Assembly (NCBI GenBank): GCA_017852075.1
Contig: JAFMLQ010000001.1
Span: 62,001 to 126,000 of the forward strand
Length of the DNA: 64,000 nucleotides
Reading direction: 5' to 3'
Origin: Flavobacteriaceae bacterium
GTDB taxonomy: Bacteria > Bacteroidota > Bacteroidia > Flavobacteriales > Flavobacteriaceae
Shown: piece after piece, positions 16,273 through 25,779 of the stretch
How positions within the stretch are numbered: position 1 is the first letter of the stretch
Layout of the letters: the number at the start of each line of letters is the position of its first letter
The notes under the pieces: model-generated
What the model was told of the DNA's origin: nothing
The model's input: only the letters and a program-made list of their open reading frames with translations
Database searches by the model: none
Program-made: the position numbers and the translations under genes

Positions 16273-18723
16273 ATGAAGAAATATTTTTTCCTTATCCTTG
16301 GACTAGTTGTTACAACTGTTTTTGGACAACAACCCCAAACCAATGGAAGACCTCCATTAAAAAAAATAAAATTGACGGGAACAGTCATTGACCAAGAAAC
16401 TCAAGAGGTCTTGGAATATGCCACTATATCTTTAGTAAATGAAGGCTTTCCCGATCGAATTCAAGGCGGTATCACAGATAGCAAGGGAAATTTTGATTTG
16501 GAAATATTCCCAGGAAAGTACAATGTAACTATAGAATACATTGGCTTTGATAAAATAACATTTAATGGAAAAGTCCTCCGGGACAACGAAAATCTAGGCA
16601 CGATTGCTTTGAAAATAGCCGCGGAGTCTTTAGATGAAATAGAACTAGTAGGGGAACGTACCGAAGTAGAAATTCGTTTAGACAAACGTATTTACAATGT
16701 AGGAAAAGACATCACAGTACGCGGAGGATCTGTGGCGGATGTTCTTGACAATGTACCTTCAGTCTCTGTAGATGTAGAAGGAAATATTGCCCTAAGAGGA
16801 AATGAAAACGTTAGAATCCTAATCAATGGCAAACCCTCAGGTCTGGTGGGGCTTTCTGGCCCTCAAGGATTGCGATCCTTACCTGCTGAATCGATCGAAA
16901 AAGTTGAAGTAGTTACTTCTCCCTCTGCCCGATATGAGGCTTCAGGAACTGCAGGAATCCTAAACATCATTCTAAAAAAAGAAGAACTGGAAGGATTTAA
17001 CGGTTCGTTTGTGGTGAATGGTGGATTTCCTACCTCCTATGGTGGAAATGTTTCGCTGAACTGGCGTACCAAAAAAGTAAACCTTTTTAGCACTACCTCA
17101 CTTCGAGATTCTGAATCTCGTGGCGGTGGAATTTTTGAAAGTGAAAATTTTGTCCCACTGCGTTTTGTAAACGAAGACAGAGAGTACATTCGAAATCGAA
17201 AAAGTGTGTTTTTTAATCTAGGAGCAGAATACTACTTTAATGAAAACACATCGCTTACAGTGAGTGGATTTCTCAGAAGGAGTGATAATGAAAGTGATAA
17301 TTCTACCGAGATTAAAAACCTCAATGCGGACGGATTGGTAATCGATGAATTTGGACGTTATCAATTTGAAGAAGAACTGGATAATTCCCAACAATTCACT
17401 GCAAATTTTACCAAGAAATTTGATGATAAGGGTCATGAATTGGTGATCGAATTTCAGACAGAGTCTAGTACTGAAGATCAAAATGATGTTGCAGAAAATA
17501 CGAGCACTTTCAACCAGGAGTCAGAAAGTCTTGAAGATCAAAAAAGAACCTTACTTCAAATGGACTATGTATGGCCCATTGATGAAAATACCCAATTTGA
17601 ATTGGGTTATCGTGGGGATTTCAGCTTTCAAGAAACCGATTATAACGTTTTTGACCTGCTAGATATTGGAAGAACTTCGAATGTCCAACTCACCAACTTT
17701 TTAGGTTTTACTCAAAATATTAACGCTGCCTATACACAATTTGGTCAAAAGGTGAATAAATTTTCATACCTCATGGGTTTGAGAATGGAAAAAACACATA
17801 TTGAGATCGATCAAAAAACCATCAATGTTTTTAAGGAAAAAGACTATACGGATTGGTTCCCTACTCTCAACCTATCGTATGAGTTTAACGAAAAAGAAAA
17901 TTTAACCTTAGGATACAGTAGACGTGTCAGACGTCCCCGCTCTTGGTCGCTCAATCCTTTTAGGTCGTTGACAAGCTTGACCTTTTTTAGACAAGGAAAT
18001 CCAGATTTAGATCCCTCATACTCGAATTTATTTGATTTGGGATACCTTAAAAGATGGGAAAAATTTACGTTCAATGGTTCTGTTTATTTACAACGGGCAA
18101 CCCAAGTTATTGAAAGGATCACAGAAGCCACTGGTGAATTGGTTGTGGTCAGTCAAGATCCCTTGGTTGAACTTCCTGAATTTCGATCTACTTCTATAAA
18201 CTTGTCCGAAAACACCAGAACAGGTACCGAGTTTACCCTTACCTATTCACCTAAAAGACGTGTCCGAATTAGCGGTAACTTTAACCTGTTCAATTCAGAA
18301 ACCGTAGGTACCTATAACGGAACCGTTTTGGATCGTGATATAGTAAGTTGGTTTGCAAGACTAAATAGCAGCTTCCCTCTCCCCTTTGGAATAAACACCC
18401 AACTGAGAGGATTTTATTTCGGCCCAAGAGCCAATGCACAAACCGAGTCAAAAGGAGTCTTTACTTTATCTGGAGCATTAAACAAATCACTATTCAACAA
18501 GAAAGGGGAACTCTCTTTTAGAGTCAGTGACATCCTTAACTCTTCACGAAGAAAAAGTACTACCGAAACAGCCGAATTTAGAAATTACTCCGAATTTCAG
18601 TGGAGACAACCTAGCTATGTATTTACGTTTACTTATCGTATAAACGAGCGGAAAATGGATCGCAAAAGAAATCGCAATCAAAGTTTTGATGGTGGTGATG
18701 ACGGAGGCGGACCTGATTTTTAA
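16273..18723 (+). CDS. TonB-linked outer-membrane receptor-like beta-barrel protein
   Basis: 816 aa. Signal peptide (KKYFFLILGLVVTTVFGQQ), then a carboxypeptidase-regulatory-like beta-sandwich (about 35-115: GTVIDQETQEVLEYATISL, YNVTIEYIGFD), a TonB plug (VLDNVPSVSVDVEGNIALRGNENVRILINGKPS; SIEKVEVVTSPSARYEASGTAGILNIILKK) and an OMP beta-barrel family C-terminal domain with many aromatic-polar strands. It ends in an Asp/Gly-rich tail (FDGGDDGGGPDF). No SusD-like partner follows, so it belongs to the standalone 'outer membrane beta-barrel' group rather than a polysaccharide locus. Substrate unknown. Own terminator. Confidence 0.88.
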   Translation: MKKYFFLILGLVVTTVFGQQPQTNGRPPLKKIKLTGTVIDQETQEVLEYATISLVNEGFPDRIQGGITDSKGNFDLEIFPGKYNVTIEYIGFDKITFNGKVLRDNENLGTIALKIAAESLDEIELVGERTEVEIRLDKRIYNVGKDITVRGGSVADVLDNVPSVSVDVEGNIALRGNENVRILINGKPSGLVGLSGPQGLRSLPAESIEKVEVVTSPSARYEASGTAGILNIILKKEELEGFNGSFVVNGGFPTSYGGNVSLNWRTKKVNLFSTTSLRDSESRGGGIFESENFVPLRFVNEDREYIRNRKSVFFNLGAEYYFNENTSLTVSGFLRRSDNESDNSTEIKNLNADGLVIDEFGRYQFEEELDNSQQFTANFTKKFDDKGHELVIEFQTESSTEDQNDVAENTSTFNQESESLEDQKRTLLQMDYVWPIDENTQFELGYRGDFSFQETDYNVFDLLDIGRTSNVQLTNFLGFTQNINAAYTQFGQKVNKFSYLMGLRMEKTHIEIDQKTINVFKEKDYTDWFPTLNLSYEFNEKENLTLGYSRRVRRPRSWSLNPFRSLTSLTFFRQGNPDLDPSYSNLFDLGYLKRWEKFTFNGSVYLQRATQVIERITEATGELVVVSQDPLVELPEFRSTSINLSENTRTGTEFTLTYSPKRRVRISGNFNLFNSETVGTYNGTVLDRDIVSWFARLNSSFPLPFGINTQLRGFYFGPRANAQTESKGVFTLSGALNKSLFNKKGELSFRVSDILNSSRRKSTTETAEFRNYSEFQWRQPSYVFTFTYRINERKMDRKRNRNQSFDGGDDGGGPDF

Positions 18724-18728
18724 GTATT

Positions 18729-18756
18729 AAAAAAGGAGCTTAAAGCTCCTTTTTTT
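18729..18756. terminator. Bidirectional terminator between the TonB-type receptor and the 58-aa gene
   Basis: AAAAAAGGAGC/GCTCCTTTTTT, 11 bp around TTAAA. A-runs and T-runs on both sides let it serve both converging genes; its T-run touches the stop codon of the reverse small gene. Confidence 0.88.
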
Positions 18757-18931
18757 ATTTTTTTAATTGGTCTACTGCCTCTTTATTTCTTCCGTATTTG
18801 AAATACTCAATTAAAGCTCCTACCAACCAATAAGGAATGACAAAGGTCAGCAAAAAGATCATGAGCCAAAAACCTATGGTCAAAATTGTGAGGAAAGAAA
18901 TAAATCCGAGATATTGGTCAAATTCAAACAT
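18755..18931 (-). CDS. Small two-helix membrane protein, 58 aa (not in ORF track)
   Basis: Read on the reverse strand from the ATG at 18929-18931: MFEFDQYLGFISFLTILTIG, then FWLMIFLLTFVIPYWLVGAL and IEYFKYGRNKEAVDQLKK, stop at 18755. A long hydrophobic stretch (residues 9-42, long enough for one or two helices) is followed by a charged amphipathic tail. A TATTTTTG -7 box lies 18 bp upstream, and the gene converges on a shared terminator. No function is known to me, but composition, promoter and terminator together make it a likely real gene. Confidence 0.7.
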   Translation of the reverse strand: MFEFDQYLGFISFLTILTIGFWLMIFLLTFVIPYWLVGALIEYFKYGRNKEAVDQLKK

Positions 18932-18948
18932 ACTTTGATTTTATATAG

Positions 18949-18956
18949 CAAAAATA
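18949..18956 (-). promoter_or_regulatory. -7 box of the 58-aa membrane protein gene
   Basis: Reverse strand TATTTTTG, an exact TAnnTTTG match 17 bp before the ATG. No -33 found. Confidence 0.45.
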
Positions 18957-19078
18957 AGTATTTTTTCTAATCTTTATTTCTTCAGAGAGCAATTTTAATT
19001 TCAGTTTTTCAACAAAATAATTACTAGGAGTCCATCGGTTTTTCTGAAACCTAGTATTTTTACATAAAAATTTAAAGC

Positions 19079-20473
19079 ATGGAGTATCGAATTGAAAAAG
19101 ACACTTTAGGAGAAGTGAAAGTACCTAAAGAAGTGTATTGGGGTGCGCAAACTGAACGCTCACGTACCAATTTTAAAATTGGAGCCCAAGCCTCTATGCC
19201 CTTGGAAATTGTCTATGGTTTTGCTTATCTCAAAAAAGCAGCTGCTTACACCAACTGTGATCTGGGTGTTTTGACGATGGAAAAGCGCGACTTGATTGCT
19301 CAAGTTTGTGATGAGATTTTGACAGGAAAACTGGACGATCAATTTCCTTTGGTTATTTGGCAAACGGGTTCTGGAACCCAAAGTAATATGAATGTCAATG
19401 AAGTGATTGCCAACAGAGCCCACGTATTGGCTGGAAATAAGTTGGGTGAAGGTGACAAAACTTTAGCTCCCAATGACGATGTTAATAAATCCCAATCTTC
19501 AAACGATACCTTCCCTACAGGAATGCACATTGCTGTTTACAAAAAAATAACAGAAAAAACACTTCCTGGGGTGCAACAGTTGCGAAACGCATTGCATCAA
19601 AAGTCAGAAACCTTTCAAGATGTGGTGAAAATTGGAAGAACTCATTTGATGGATGCTACTCCCCTTACCTTGGGACAAGAGTTTTCGGGATATGTTTCCC
19701 AATTAGACCATGGCATAAAGGCCTTGAAAAATACATTGACACATCTTTCAGAATTAGCCTTGGGAGGAACTGCTGTAGGAACTGGAATCAACACGCCCGA
19801 AGGATATTCCGAAAAAGTAGCTGAATATATTGCACAATTTACTGAACTGCCCTTCATTACCGCACACAATAAATTTGAAGCCCTTGCTGCACACGATGCT
19901 ATTGTAGAAACGCACGGTGCTTTGAAACAATTGGCTGTTTCTTTAAATAAAATTGCCAATGACATCCGTATGCTGTCCTCAGGTCCCCGCTCAGGAATCG
20001 GAGAACTCATTATTCCCGCCAATGAACCAGGTAGTTCCATCATGCCTGGGAAGGTCAATCCTACGCAATCTGAAGCCTTAACCATGGTTTGCGCACAAGT
20101 AATGGGCAACGATGTCGCAGTGAGTGTAGGAGGCGCACAAGGTCATTATGAATTAAATGTTTTTAAACCAATGATGGCAGCCAATACCATCCAATCGGCA
20201 CAATTGCTTGGAGATGCCTGTGTAAGTTTTGCTGTCAATTGTGTTGAGGGGATTGAACCCAATCAAAAACGCATAAACGAATTGGTCCAAAATTCGCTTA
20301 TGTTGGTAACTGCACTCAATACAAAAATTGGCTACTATAAAGCAGCTGAAATTGCCAATAAAGCCCATCAAGAAGGAACCTCACTGAAAGAAGCAAGTTT
20401 GGCGTTGGGGTATCTCACTGAAGATGAATTCGACCTATGGGTACGTCCAGAAGAGATGACAGGTAATGGCTGA
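19079..20473 (+). CDS. fumC: FumC, class II fumarate hydratase
   Basis: TCA-cycle enzyme interconverting fumarate and malate without an iron-sulfur cluster. 464 aa of the fumarase/aspartase superfamily: [69 protein letters not shown] and the signature [15 protein letters not shown]. It overlaps the following GNAT gene by 8 bp. A near-consensus -7 box (TATTTTTA) is upstream. Confidence 0.97.
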   Translation: MEYRIEKDTLGEVKVPKEVYWGAQTERSRTNFKIGAQASMPLEIVYGFAYLKKAAAYTNCDLGVLTMEKRDLIAQVCDEILTGKLDDQFPLVIWQTGSGTQSNMNVNEVIANRAHVLAGNKLGEGDKTLAPNDDVNKSQSSNDTFPTGMHIAVYKKITEKTLPGVQQLRNALHQKSETFQDVVKIGRTHLMDATPLTLGQEFSGYVSQLDHGIKALKNTLTHLSELALGGTAVGTGINTPEGYSEKVAEYIAQFTELPFITAHNKFEALAAHDAIVETHGALKQLAVSLNKIANDIRMLSSGPRSGIGELIIPANEPGSSIMPGKVNPTQSEALTMVCAQVMGNDVAVSVGGAQGHYELNVFKPMMAANTIQSAQLLGDACVSFAVNCVEGIEPNQKRINELVQNSLMLVTALNTKIGYYKAAEIANKAHQEGTSLKEASLALGYLTEDEFDLWVRPEEMTGNG

Positions 20474-20930
20474 CATCAAGTTTCGGAAATACATTGCTGA
20501 AGATGCCACCACATTCAAAGCTTTGAATGTGGAATGGCTCGAACTGTATTTTGAAGTAGAGCCCATAGATGAACGGGTTTTAAGCAACCCTCAAACAGAA
20601 ATCTTAGATCCTGGAGGGCATATTCTAATGGCGGAATTGGGTGGAAAAACAATGGGAACCTTTGCCTTTCTCAAAAAAGGTGAGGGCCTTTACGAATTCA
20701 GTAAAATGGCGATTGACCCAAAACACCGAGGGCTAGGATATGGGAATATCATGATGCAATTTGCCATCGCTTTTGCCGAAAAACACCACTGGGATAAAAT
20801 CATATTGTACTCCAGTACAATTCTTAAAAACGCTCTACATCTTTACCACAAATATGGCTTTATCGAGGTCCCTATGGAACCTGATATAATCTACTCTCGT
20901 GGAAATATTAAAATGGAATTGAATTTTTAA
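20466..20930 (+). CDS. GNAT-family N-acetyltransferase
   Basis: 154-aa single-domain acetyltransferase. N-terminal [18 protein letters not shown], central [17 protein letters not shown] (acetyl-CoA pyrophosphate loop, RGxGxG-like) and C-terminal [15 protein letters not shown]. The ATG lies inside the last codons of fumC (8-bp overlap), so it is translated from the same message. Substrate unknown; a link to fumarase is only by position. Confidence 0.88.
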   Translation: MADIKFRKYIAEDATTFKALNVEWLELYFEVEPIDERVLSNPQTEILDPGGHILMAELGGKTMGTFAFLKKGEGLYEFSKMAIDPKHRGLGYGNIMMQFAIAFAEKHHWDKIILYSSTILKNALHLYHKYGFIEVPMEPDIIYSRGNIKMELNF

Positions 20931-20943
20931 ACCAATTATACTT

Positions 20944-22137
20944 TTAGTTCAATTCTGACAAATCAAACCCCAATAATTTCTGTGAAAGCTTGTTTAAAAC
21001 AGAGAAGTCACCTTCAAAATGAAACGTACTGTGCCAGTGTTCCATAGATTCCCCTGGTTGTAATTCTTGAGATTCTGAGGAAGATTCCAATTCATAAAAA
21101 GGGCCTAATTGTGCTCCATCCTCCAAAGGCCCATCATTGTAAGCGTTTACCACATCCCCTTTGTAGGGAAAATCCTGCTGTTCCCAGAGAGAATTCACAT
21201 ATGTTGATCCACCTGAAAATTGAAATTTAACGATGGTTAAAATCTGATTTTTCTTATCATAACTTCCAAAGAAAGGTGATTTAACATTTTGTGGTGGTAA
21301 GCCAATCTTGGATCGGTATGCTCCATCACCCTTAAATAACACAGCATCCTTACTTATGACTAATCGATCTGGACCTATAGAGCCAAAATAATCTGTATTT
21401 AGTTCCAAAGTCCCCTGGTACGGTATAATTACAGTAGTCTCTGGCGAGGGGGCAAACATTCCTAAAATCCAAATCGACAATAACCCTGATTCTTTTTCCC
21501 ATCTCTGACTTCCTGTATTGGTTATTTTATTTTCGGATTGGAACCCTACAAATGAAATTTTAGGATCAATTTCAATTTCAAGTTGGTTTTCAATAGTCAC
21601 TCGATCAAAGATTGAAACGGTTCGGTCAACCTCCAAATTAAAAATAAAGTCTTTATAATTTTTAACCTGAATTTGCTGCGAAAAACGCACGGAATTAAGC
21701 TCCTTCTTTTTTACAATAAAAGGTGCTGTATCTATCGCCTTGGGTGTAAACCAATTGTCCATTGTAAATGTGGTTTCGGGGGCAAAAAATATGGAATACT
21801 GCCCCCCTTCTGGCCCTAACCAAAAACGGTCTTCCCCTCCAAAAACATTGATATGTTTTTCAAATTGATGGGAAGCAACTAGATCATAATTAATCCACCC
21901 ATAACTTTTACCTGCTAGACCCTGCGAAGTACTCGTCATGATACGACCTTGATAGGCAGGTGCAATCGCGAGTTGACATGCATTGTCTTGACTTTTCAAA
22001 ACTATTGTTTCTGTATGGGACTTAAGAAAGGAAACATCATATCCGAAACTTCCTGTTTTTGGTACTTCTGAACATCCCAAAATCAAAACAAATCCCAACA
22101 GTATACTGATGATATTTAATTTCTTATTGAAATCCAT
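20944..22137 (-). CDS. Conserved lipoprotein, DUF6786-like
   Basis: 397 aa. The N-terminus has a lipoprotein signal (IISILLGFVLILGCSEVP, lipobox LGC around residue 22), so it is expected on the outer membrane or periplasmic face. The rest is beta-rich: DNACQLAIAPAYQGRIMTS, FGGEDRFWLGPEGGQYSIFF and NAYNDGPLEDGAQLGPFYELESSS. These resemble, from memory, Bacteroidota DUF6786 proteins, which share strand patterns with aldose-epimerase-type folds. No catalytic claim can be made. Converges with the GNAT gene 13 bp away. Confidence 0.75.
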   Translation of the reverse strand: MDFNKKLNIISILLGFVLILGCSEVPKTGSFGYDVSFLKSHTETIVLKSQDNACQLAIAPAYQGRIMTSTSQGLAGKSYGWINYDLVASHQFEKHINVFGGEDRFWLGPEGGQYSIFFAPETTFTMDNWFTPKAIDTAPFIVKKKELNSVRFSQQIQVKNYKDFIFNLEVDRTVSIFDRVTIENQLEIEIDPKISFVGFQSENKITNTGSQRWEKESGLLSIWILGMFAPSPETTVIIPYQGTLELNTDYFGSIGPDRLVISKDAVLFKGDGAYRSKIGLPPQNVKSPFFGSYDKKNQILTIVKFQFSGGSTYVNSLWEQQDFPYKGDVVNAYNDGPLEDGAQLGPFYELESSSESQELQPGESMEHWHSTFHFEGDFSVLNKLSQKLLGFDLSELN

Positions 22138-22186
22138 TTGATAAAAATACGGTTTTAAATTTCTTAAAACGTTTATTAAGTAATTC

Positions 22187-23881
22187 CTAGTCCCTTGTCA
22201 ATTTTCGATATTGAATACGTTTGGGCAGTACATCTTCTCCTAAACGTTTCTTCTTGTTTTCTTCATAATCGGAATATGATCCTTCAAAGAAATACACCTG
22301 TGAATTTCCCTCAAAAGCAAGAATATGTGTGCAAATTCGATCCAAGAACCAACGGTCGTGAGAAATGACAACAGCACAACCTGCAAAGTTTTCCAATCCC
22401 TCTTCCAAGGCTCGTAATGTATTGACATCCAAATCATTGGTGGGCTCATCTAACAGCAATACATTTCCTTCTTCTTTCAATGTCATTGCCAAATGCAAGC
22501 GATTGCGCTCTCCTCCAGAGAGTGCGGAAACTTTTTTATTCTGTTCGCTTCCGCTAAAATTAAAACGACTTAAAAACGCCCTAGAATTGATTTGTCTTCC
22601 ACCCAAAAGGATTAGTTCTTGCTCATCGCTAAAATTTTGCCAAATGGTTTTTTCTGTATCAATATTGGTGTGCGACTGATCTACATAGGCGAGTTTTACG
22701 GTTTCACCAACAGAAAAACTTCCTCCATCTGGGGTTTCTTCCCCCATGATCATTCGAAAAACAGTTGATTTTCCTGCTCCATTGGCTCCAATCACTCCAA
22801 CGATTCCTGCTTGAGGTAAGTTGAAGTTTAAATCGTCATATAATAATTTTTCACCAAAGGCCTTAGATACTTTGGAAGCCTCAATGACATGCGTTCCCAG
22901 TCGGGGACCATTGGGAATAAAGATTTCCAACTTTTCATCTACCTGCTTTTGATCTTGACTCATCAATTTGTCATAGTTGGCCAATCGGGCTTTTTGTTTT
23001 GATTGTCTTCCTTTTGGAGCCATGCGTACCCATTCCAACTCACGTTCTAAAGTTTTTTGACGTTTGGAAGATTGCTTTTGTTCTTGTGCCAAGCGCTTGG
23101 ATTTTTGATCCAACCATGAAGAGTAATTTCCTTTCCAAGGAATTCCTTCACCCCGATCCAATTCCAGTATCCAACCTGCAACATTATCCAAGAAATAGCG
23201 GTCGTGAGTTACGGCAATAACCGTACCCTGATATTGTGCCAAATGGTGCTCTAGCCAGTGTACCGATTCCGCATCCAGATGATTCGTTGGCTCATCCAAT
23301 AAAAGAACGTCTGGTTTTTGCAATAGTAAACGACACAATGCCACTCTTCTGCGTTCTCCACCAGAAAGAACATTGATTTTCTGATCCCCTGCTGGAGTGC
23401 GTAAGGCATCCATAGCAATTTCTAATTGGGTATCAAGTTCCCAAGCATTTACGGCATCAATCTGATCTTGCAATACTGCTTGACGATCCATGAGTTGCTG
23501 CATTTTATCTGCATTTTCATAGACTTCAGGCAATCCAAATTGATCATTGATTTGATGATATTCCTCCAAAACCGCAACCGTCTCAGCCACGCCTTCTTTA
23601 ACAACCTCCAAAACTGTTTTTTCTTCATCCAACTTTGGCTCCTGCTCCAAGAATCCGACCTTGTGTTCTTTAGAAAAAACTACATCTCCTTGAAAATTTT
23701 TATCAATTCCTGCAATGATTTTGAGAAGGGTTGATTTTCCAGAACCGTTGAGTCCTAGTATTCCTATTTTAGCACCGTAAAAAAAACTCAAATAGATGTT
23801 TTTTAAAACGGGCTGATGGGCGCTAGGGTAAGTCTTAGAAACCCCATTCATCGAAAAGATTATCTTTTTATCTTCAGACAT
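22187..23881 (-). CDS. ettA: EttA, energy-dependent translational throttle (ABC-F)
   Basis: 564-aa soluble ABC-F ATPase that binds the ribosomal E-site and gates elongation by energy state. Two ABC cassettes: GLNGSGKSTLLK, LSGGERRRVALC, LLLDEPTNHLD; then GANGAGKSTVFRM, LSGGERNRLHLA, LLLDEPTNDLD. The inter-domain linker (WLDQKSKRLAQEQ...LEWVRMAPKGRQSKQKARLANYDKL) matches the EttA P-site tRNA-interaction motif. No membrane segments. The start of the message probably includes the small membrane gene just upstream (gap 1 bp). Confidence 0.95.
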   Translation of the reverse strand: MSEDKKIIFSMNGVSKTYPSAHQPVLKNIYLSFFYGAKIGILGLNGSGKSTLLKIIAGIDKNFQGDVVFSKEHKVGFLEQEPKLDEEKTVLEVVKEGVAETVAVLEEYHQINDQFGLPEVYENADKMQQLMDRQAVLQDQIDAVNAWELDTQLEIAMDALRTPAGDQKINVLSGGERRRVALCRLLLQKPDVLLLDEPTNHLDAESVHWLEHHLAQYQGTVIAVTHDRYFLDNVAGWILELDRGEGIPWKGNYSSWLDQKSKRLAQEQKQSSKRQKTLERELEWVRMAPKGRQSKQKARLANYDKLMSQDQKQVDEKLEIFIPNGPRLGTHVIEASKVSKAFGEKLLYDDLNFNLPQAGIVGVIGANGAGKSTVFRMIMGEETPDGGSFSVGETVKLAYVDQSHTNIDTEKTIWQNFSDEQELILLGGRQINSRAFLSRFNFSGSEQNKKVSALSGGERNRLHLAMTLKEEGNVLLLDEPTNDLDVNTLRALEEGLENFAGCAVVISHDRWFLDRICTHILAFEGNSQVYFFEGSYSDYEENKKKRLGEDVLPKRIQYRKLTRD

Positions 23882-23882
23882 A

Positions 23883-24062
23883 TTAAATTCTCCCTCTTAA
23901 AGCGTTAAATGCCCATGCAATAGCATAAAAACCTACTCCTGCGATTGAAAATCCTATGGCATACTCAGGGTATTTGAGCACTCCTATTAGAATCAATGCA
24001 CTCCCAATAATCGCCATGATTAGGGCAGTATATCCTACAATCTTGTTTTTGTTTAAACTCAT
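23883..24062 (-). CDS. CAL67264-type small membrane protein
   Basis: 59 aa from the ATG at 24060-24062 (MSLNKNKIVGYTALIMAIIG). The track's start, 33 bp upstream, adds a polar MFDICFHHKIK that family members lack. Two hydrophobic helices (about 10-27 and 33-52) end in AIAWAFNALRGRI, a motif I associate with the flavobacterial CAL67264 family of unknown function. Stop is 1 bp before ettA, so the two are likely co-transcribed. Confidence 0.78.
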   Translation of the reverse strand: MSLNKNKIVGYTALIMAIIGSALILIGVLKYPEYAIGFSIAGVGFYAIAWAFNALRGRI

Positions 24063-24150
24063 CTTAATTTTGTGATGGAAACAAATATCGAACATTTATT
24101 TAAAATGACACCTATAGAAATTAGTACTTTAGCAATGTCATTCCGATCAA

Positions 24151-25779
24151 ATGAACTTAGAACACGAAAAAAATAAAGATGCCATTAAAATGGCATGGGC
24201 AAAACTTCAAGAGCACGCCCGAACCAACAAATTAGGGGGAGGAAAAGCCCGTTTACAAAAACTCAAAGCGCAGGGAAAGTTATCTGCAAGAGAACGCATC
24301 AATCAATTGGTAGACGATCCCAATGCCGCATATGAAATTGGAATTCTTGCAGCTGAAAATATGTATACAGAATTCGGGGGATGTCCCGCAGCGGGAGTTG
24401 TAGTTGTAATTGGAATGGTTTCGGGTAAGCGTTGTGTTATTGTTGCCAATGACGCCACTGTTAAAGCAGGGGCATGGTTTCCCATGACAGCAAAAAAGAA
24501 CCTTAGAGCACAGGAAATTGCAATGGAAAATCGAATTCCGATTATCTATCTTGTAGATAGTGCTGGAATTTTTCTCCCTTTACAAGACCAACTCTTTGCC
24601 GATAAGGAGAATTTTGGACGAATCTTTAGGAATAACGCCAAAATGAGCAGTATGGGCATAGTCCAAATTGCTGCGGTAATGGGAAGTTGTGTGGCAGGAG
24701 GTGCCTATCTACCAATCATGTCAGATGAGGCGTTGATCGTTGAAAAAACAGGAAGTATCTTTTTGGCAGGAAGTTATTTGGTAAAAGCTGCCATCGGAGA
24801 AGAGGTAGATAATGAATTTTTAGGAGGTGCCGATACCCACAGTGGGATTAGTGGAGTAACCGACTATAAAGTGAAAAACGATCAAGAGGCCTTAGAAAAA
24901 ATCCGCAGTTTGGTAGAAAAAATTGGAACTCACAATAATGCAGGGTTTCAACGTACCTCAACTCAAAAACCCAACGGGGATCCCGATGCAATTTATAAGG
25001 TGATCCCTAAGAAAAGTAACCAACCTTACGATTCTTATGAATTGATTAATCTATTGGTCGATGCAGATTCTGTAGATGAATACAAAAAAGAATACGGCCA
25101 AACTCTAATCACCTCCTACGCAAAAATTGACGGTTGGTCGGTAGGTATTGTGGCTAACCAACGAAAAGTTGTGAAAAGTAAAAAAGGAGAAATGCAATTT
25201 GGAGGTGTCATTTATGGCGATGCGGCAGATAAAGCAACACGATTTATTGCAAATTGCAATCAACGTAACATTCCCCTAGTATTTCTTCAAGATGTTACTG
25301 GATTTATGGTAGGCAGCAAAGCAGAACATGGAGGCATCATCAAGGATGGGGCTAAAATGGTCAATGCCGTTGCTAATTCAGTAGTCCCTAAATTCACAGT
25401 GGTTATTGGAAACTCCTTTGGAGCAGGAAATTACGCTATGTGTGGAAAAGCATTTGATCCACGTTTGATGTTGGCATGGCCTACGGCTAAAATGGCAGTA
25501 ATGGGAGGTCATCAAGCGGCCAATGTATTATTTCAAATCGAAAAATCTGCTGCAAAAAAAGAAGGAATTTCAGTAGATTCAAAAAAAGAAGCTTCCCTAA
25601 AAGAAAAAATCCAAAACGAATACGAAGAAAAAACGGATATACTGTACGCTGCCTCCAACTTATGGGTAGATGCTGTAATTGACCCTGCAGAAACTCGTTC
25701 TTGGATTAGTATGGGAATAGACATGGCAAACCATGCCCCTTCTTCTGAAAAGTTTAATATGGGAGTGCTACAAGTCTAA
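24151..25779 (+). CDS. Acyl-CoA carboxylase beta (carboxyltransferase) subunit
   Basis: 542 aa carrying both halves of the carboxyltransferase (crotonase fold). It moves CO2 from biotin to an acyl-CoA such as propionyl- or methylcrotonyl-CoA. Motifs: LGGGKARLQKLKAQGKLSARERI, an oxyanion region MGSCVAGGAYLPIMSDE, and in the C-half FLQDVTGFMVGSKAEHGGIIKDGAKMV and GNSFGAGNYAMCGKAFDPR. The biotin carboxylase/BCCP partner is not in the window. MccB and PccB cannot be separated by eye; the VGSKAE/GAGNYAMCG pattern is closer to methylcrotonyl-CoA carboxylase. Overlaps menE tail to tail by 12 bp. Confidence 0.88.
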   Translation: MNLEHEKNKDAIKMAWAKLQEHARTNKLGGGKARLQKLKAQGKLSARERINQLVDDPNAAYEIGILAAENMYTEFGGCPAAGVVVVIGMVSGKRCVIVANDATVKAGAWFPMTAKKNLRAQEIAMENRIPIIYLVDSAGIFLPLQDQLFADKENFGRIFRNNAKMSSMGIVQIAAVMGSCVAGGAYLPIMSDEALIVEKTGSIFLAGSYLVKAAIGEEVDNEFLGGADTHSGISGVTDYKVKNDQEALEKIRSLVEKIGTHNNAGFQRTSTQKPNGDPDAIYKVIPKKSNQPYDSYELINLLVDADSVDEYKKEYGQTLITSYAKIDGWSVGIVANQRKVVKSKKGEMQFGGVIYGDAADKATRFIANCNQRNIPLVFLQDVTGFMVGSKAEHGGIIKDGAKMVNAVANSVVPKFTVVIGNSFGAGNYAMCGKAFDPRLMLAWPTAKMAVMGGHQAANVLFQIEKSAAKKEGISVDSKKEASLKEKIQNEYEEKTDILYAASNLWVDAVIDPAETRSWISMGIDMANHAPSSEKFNMGVLQV

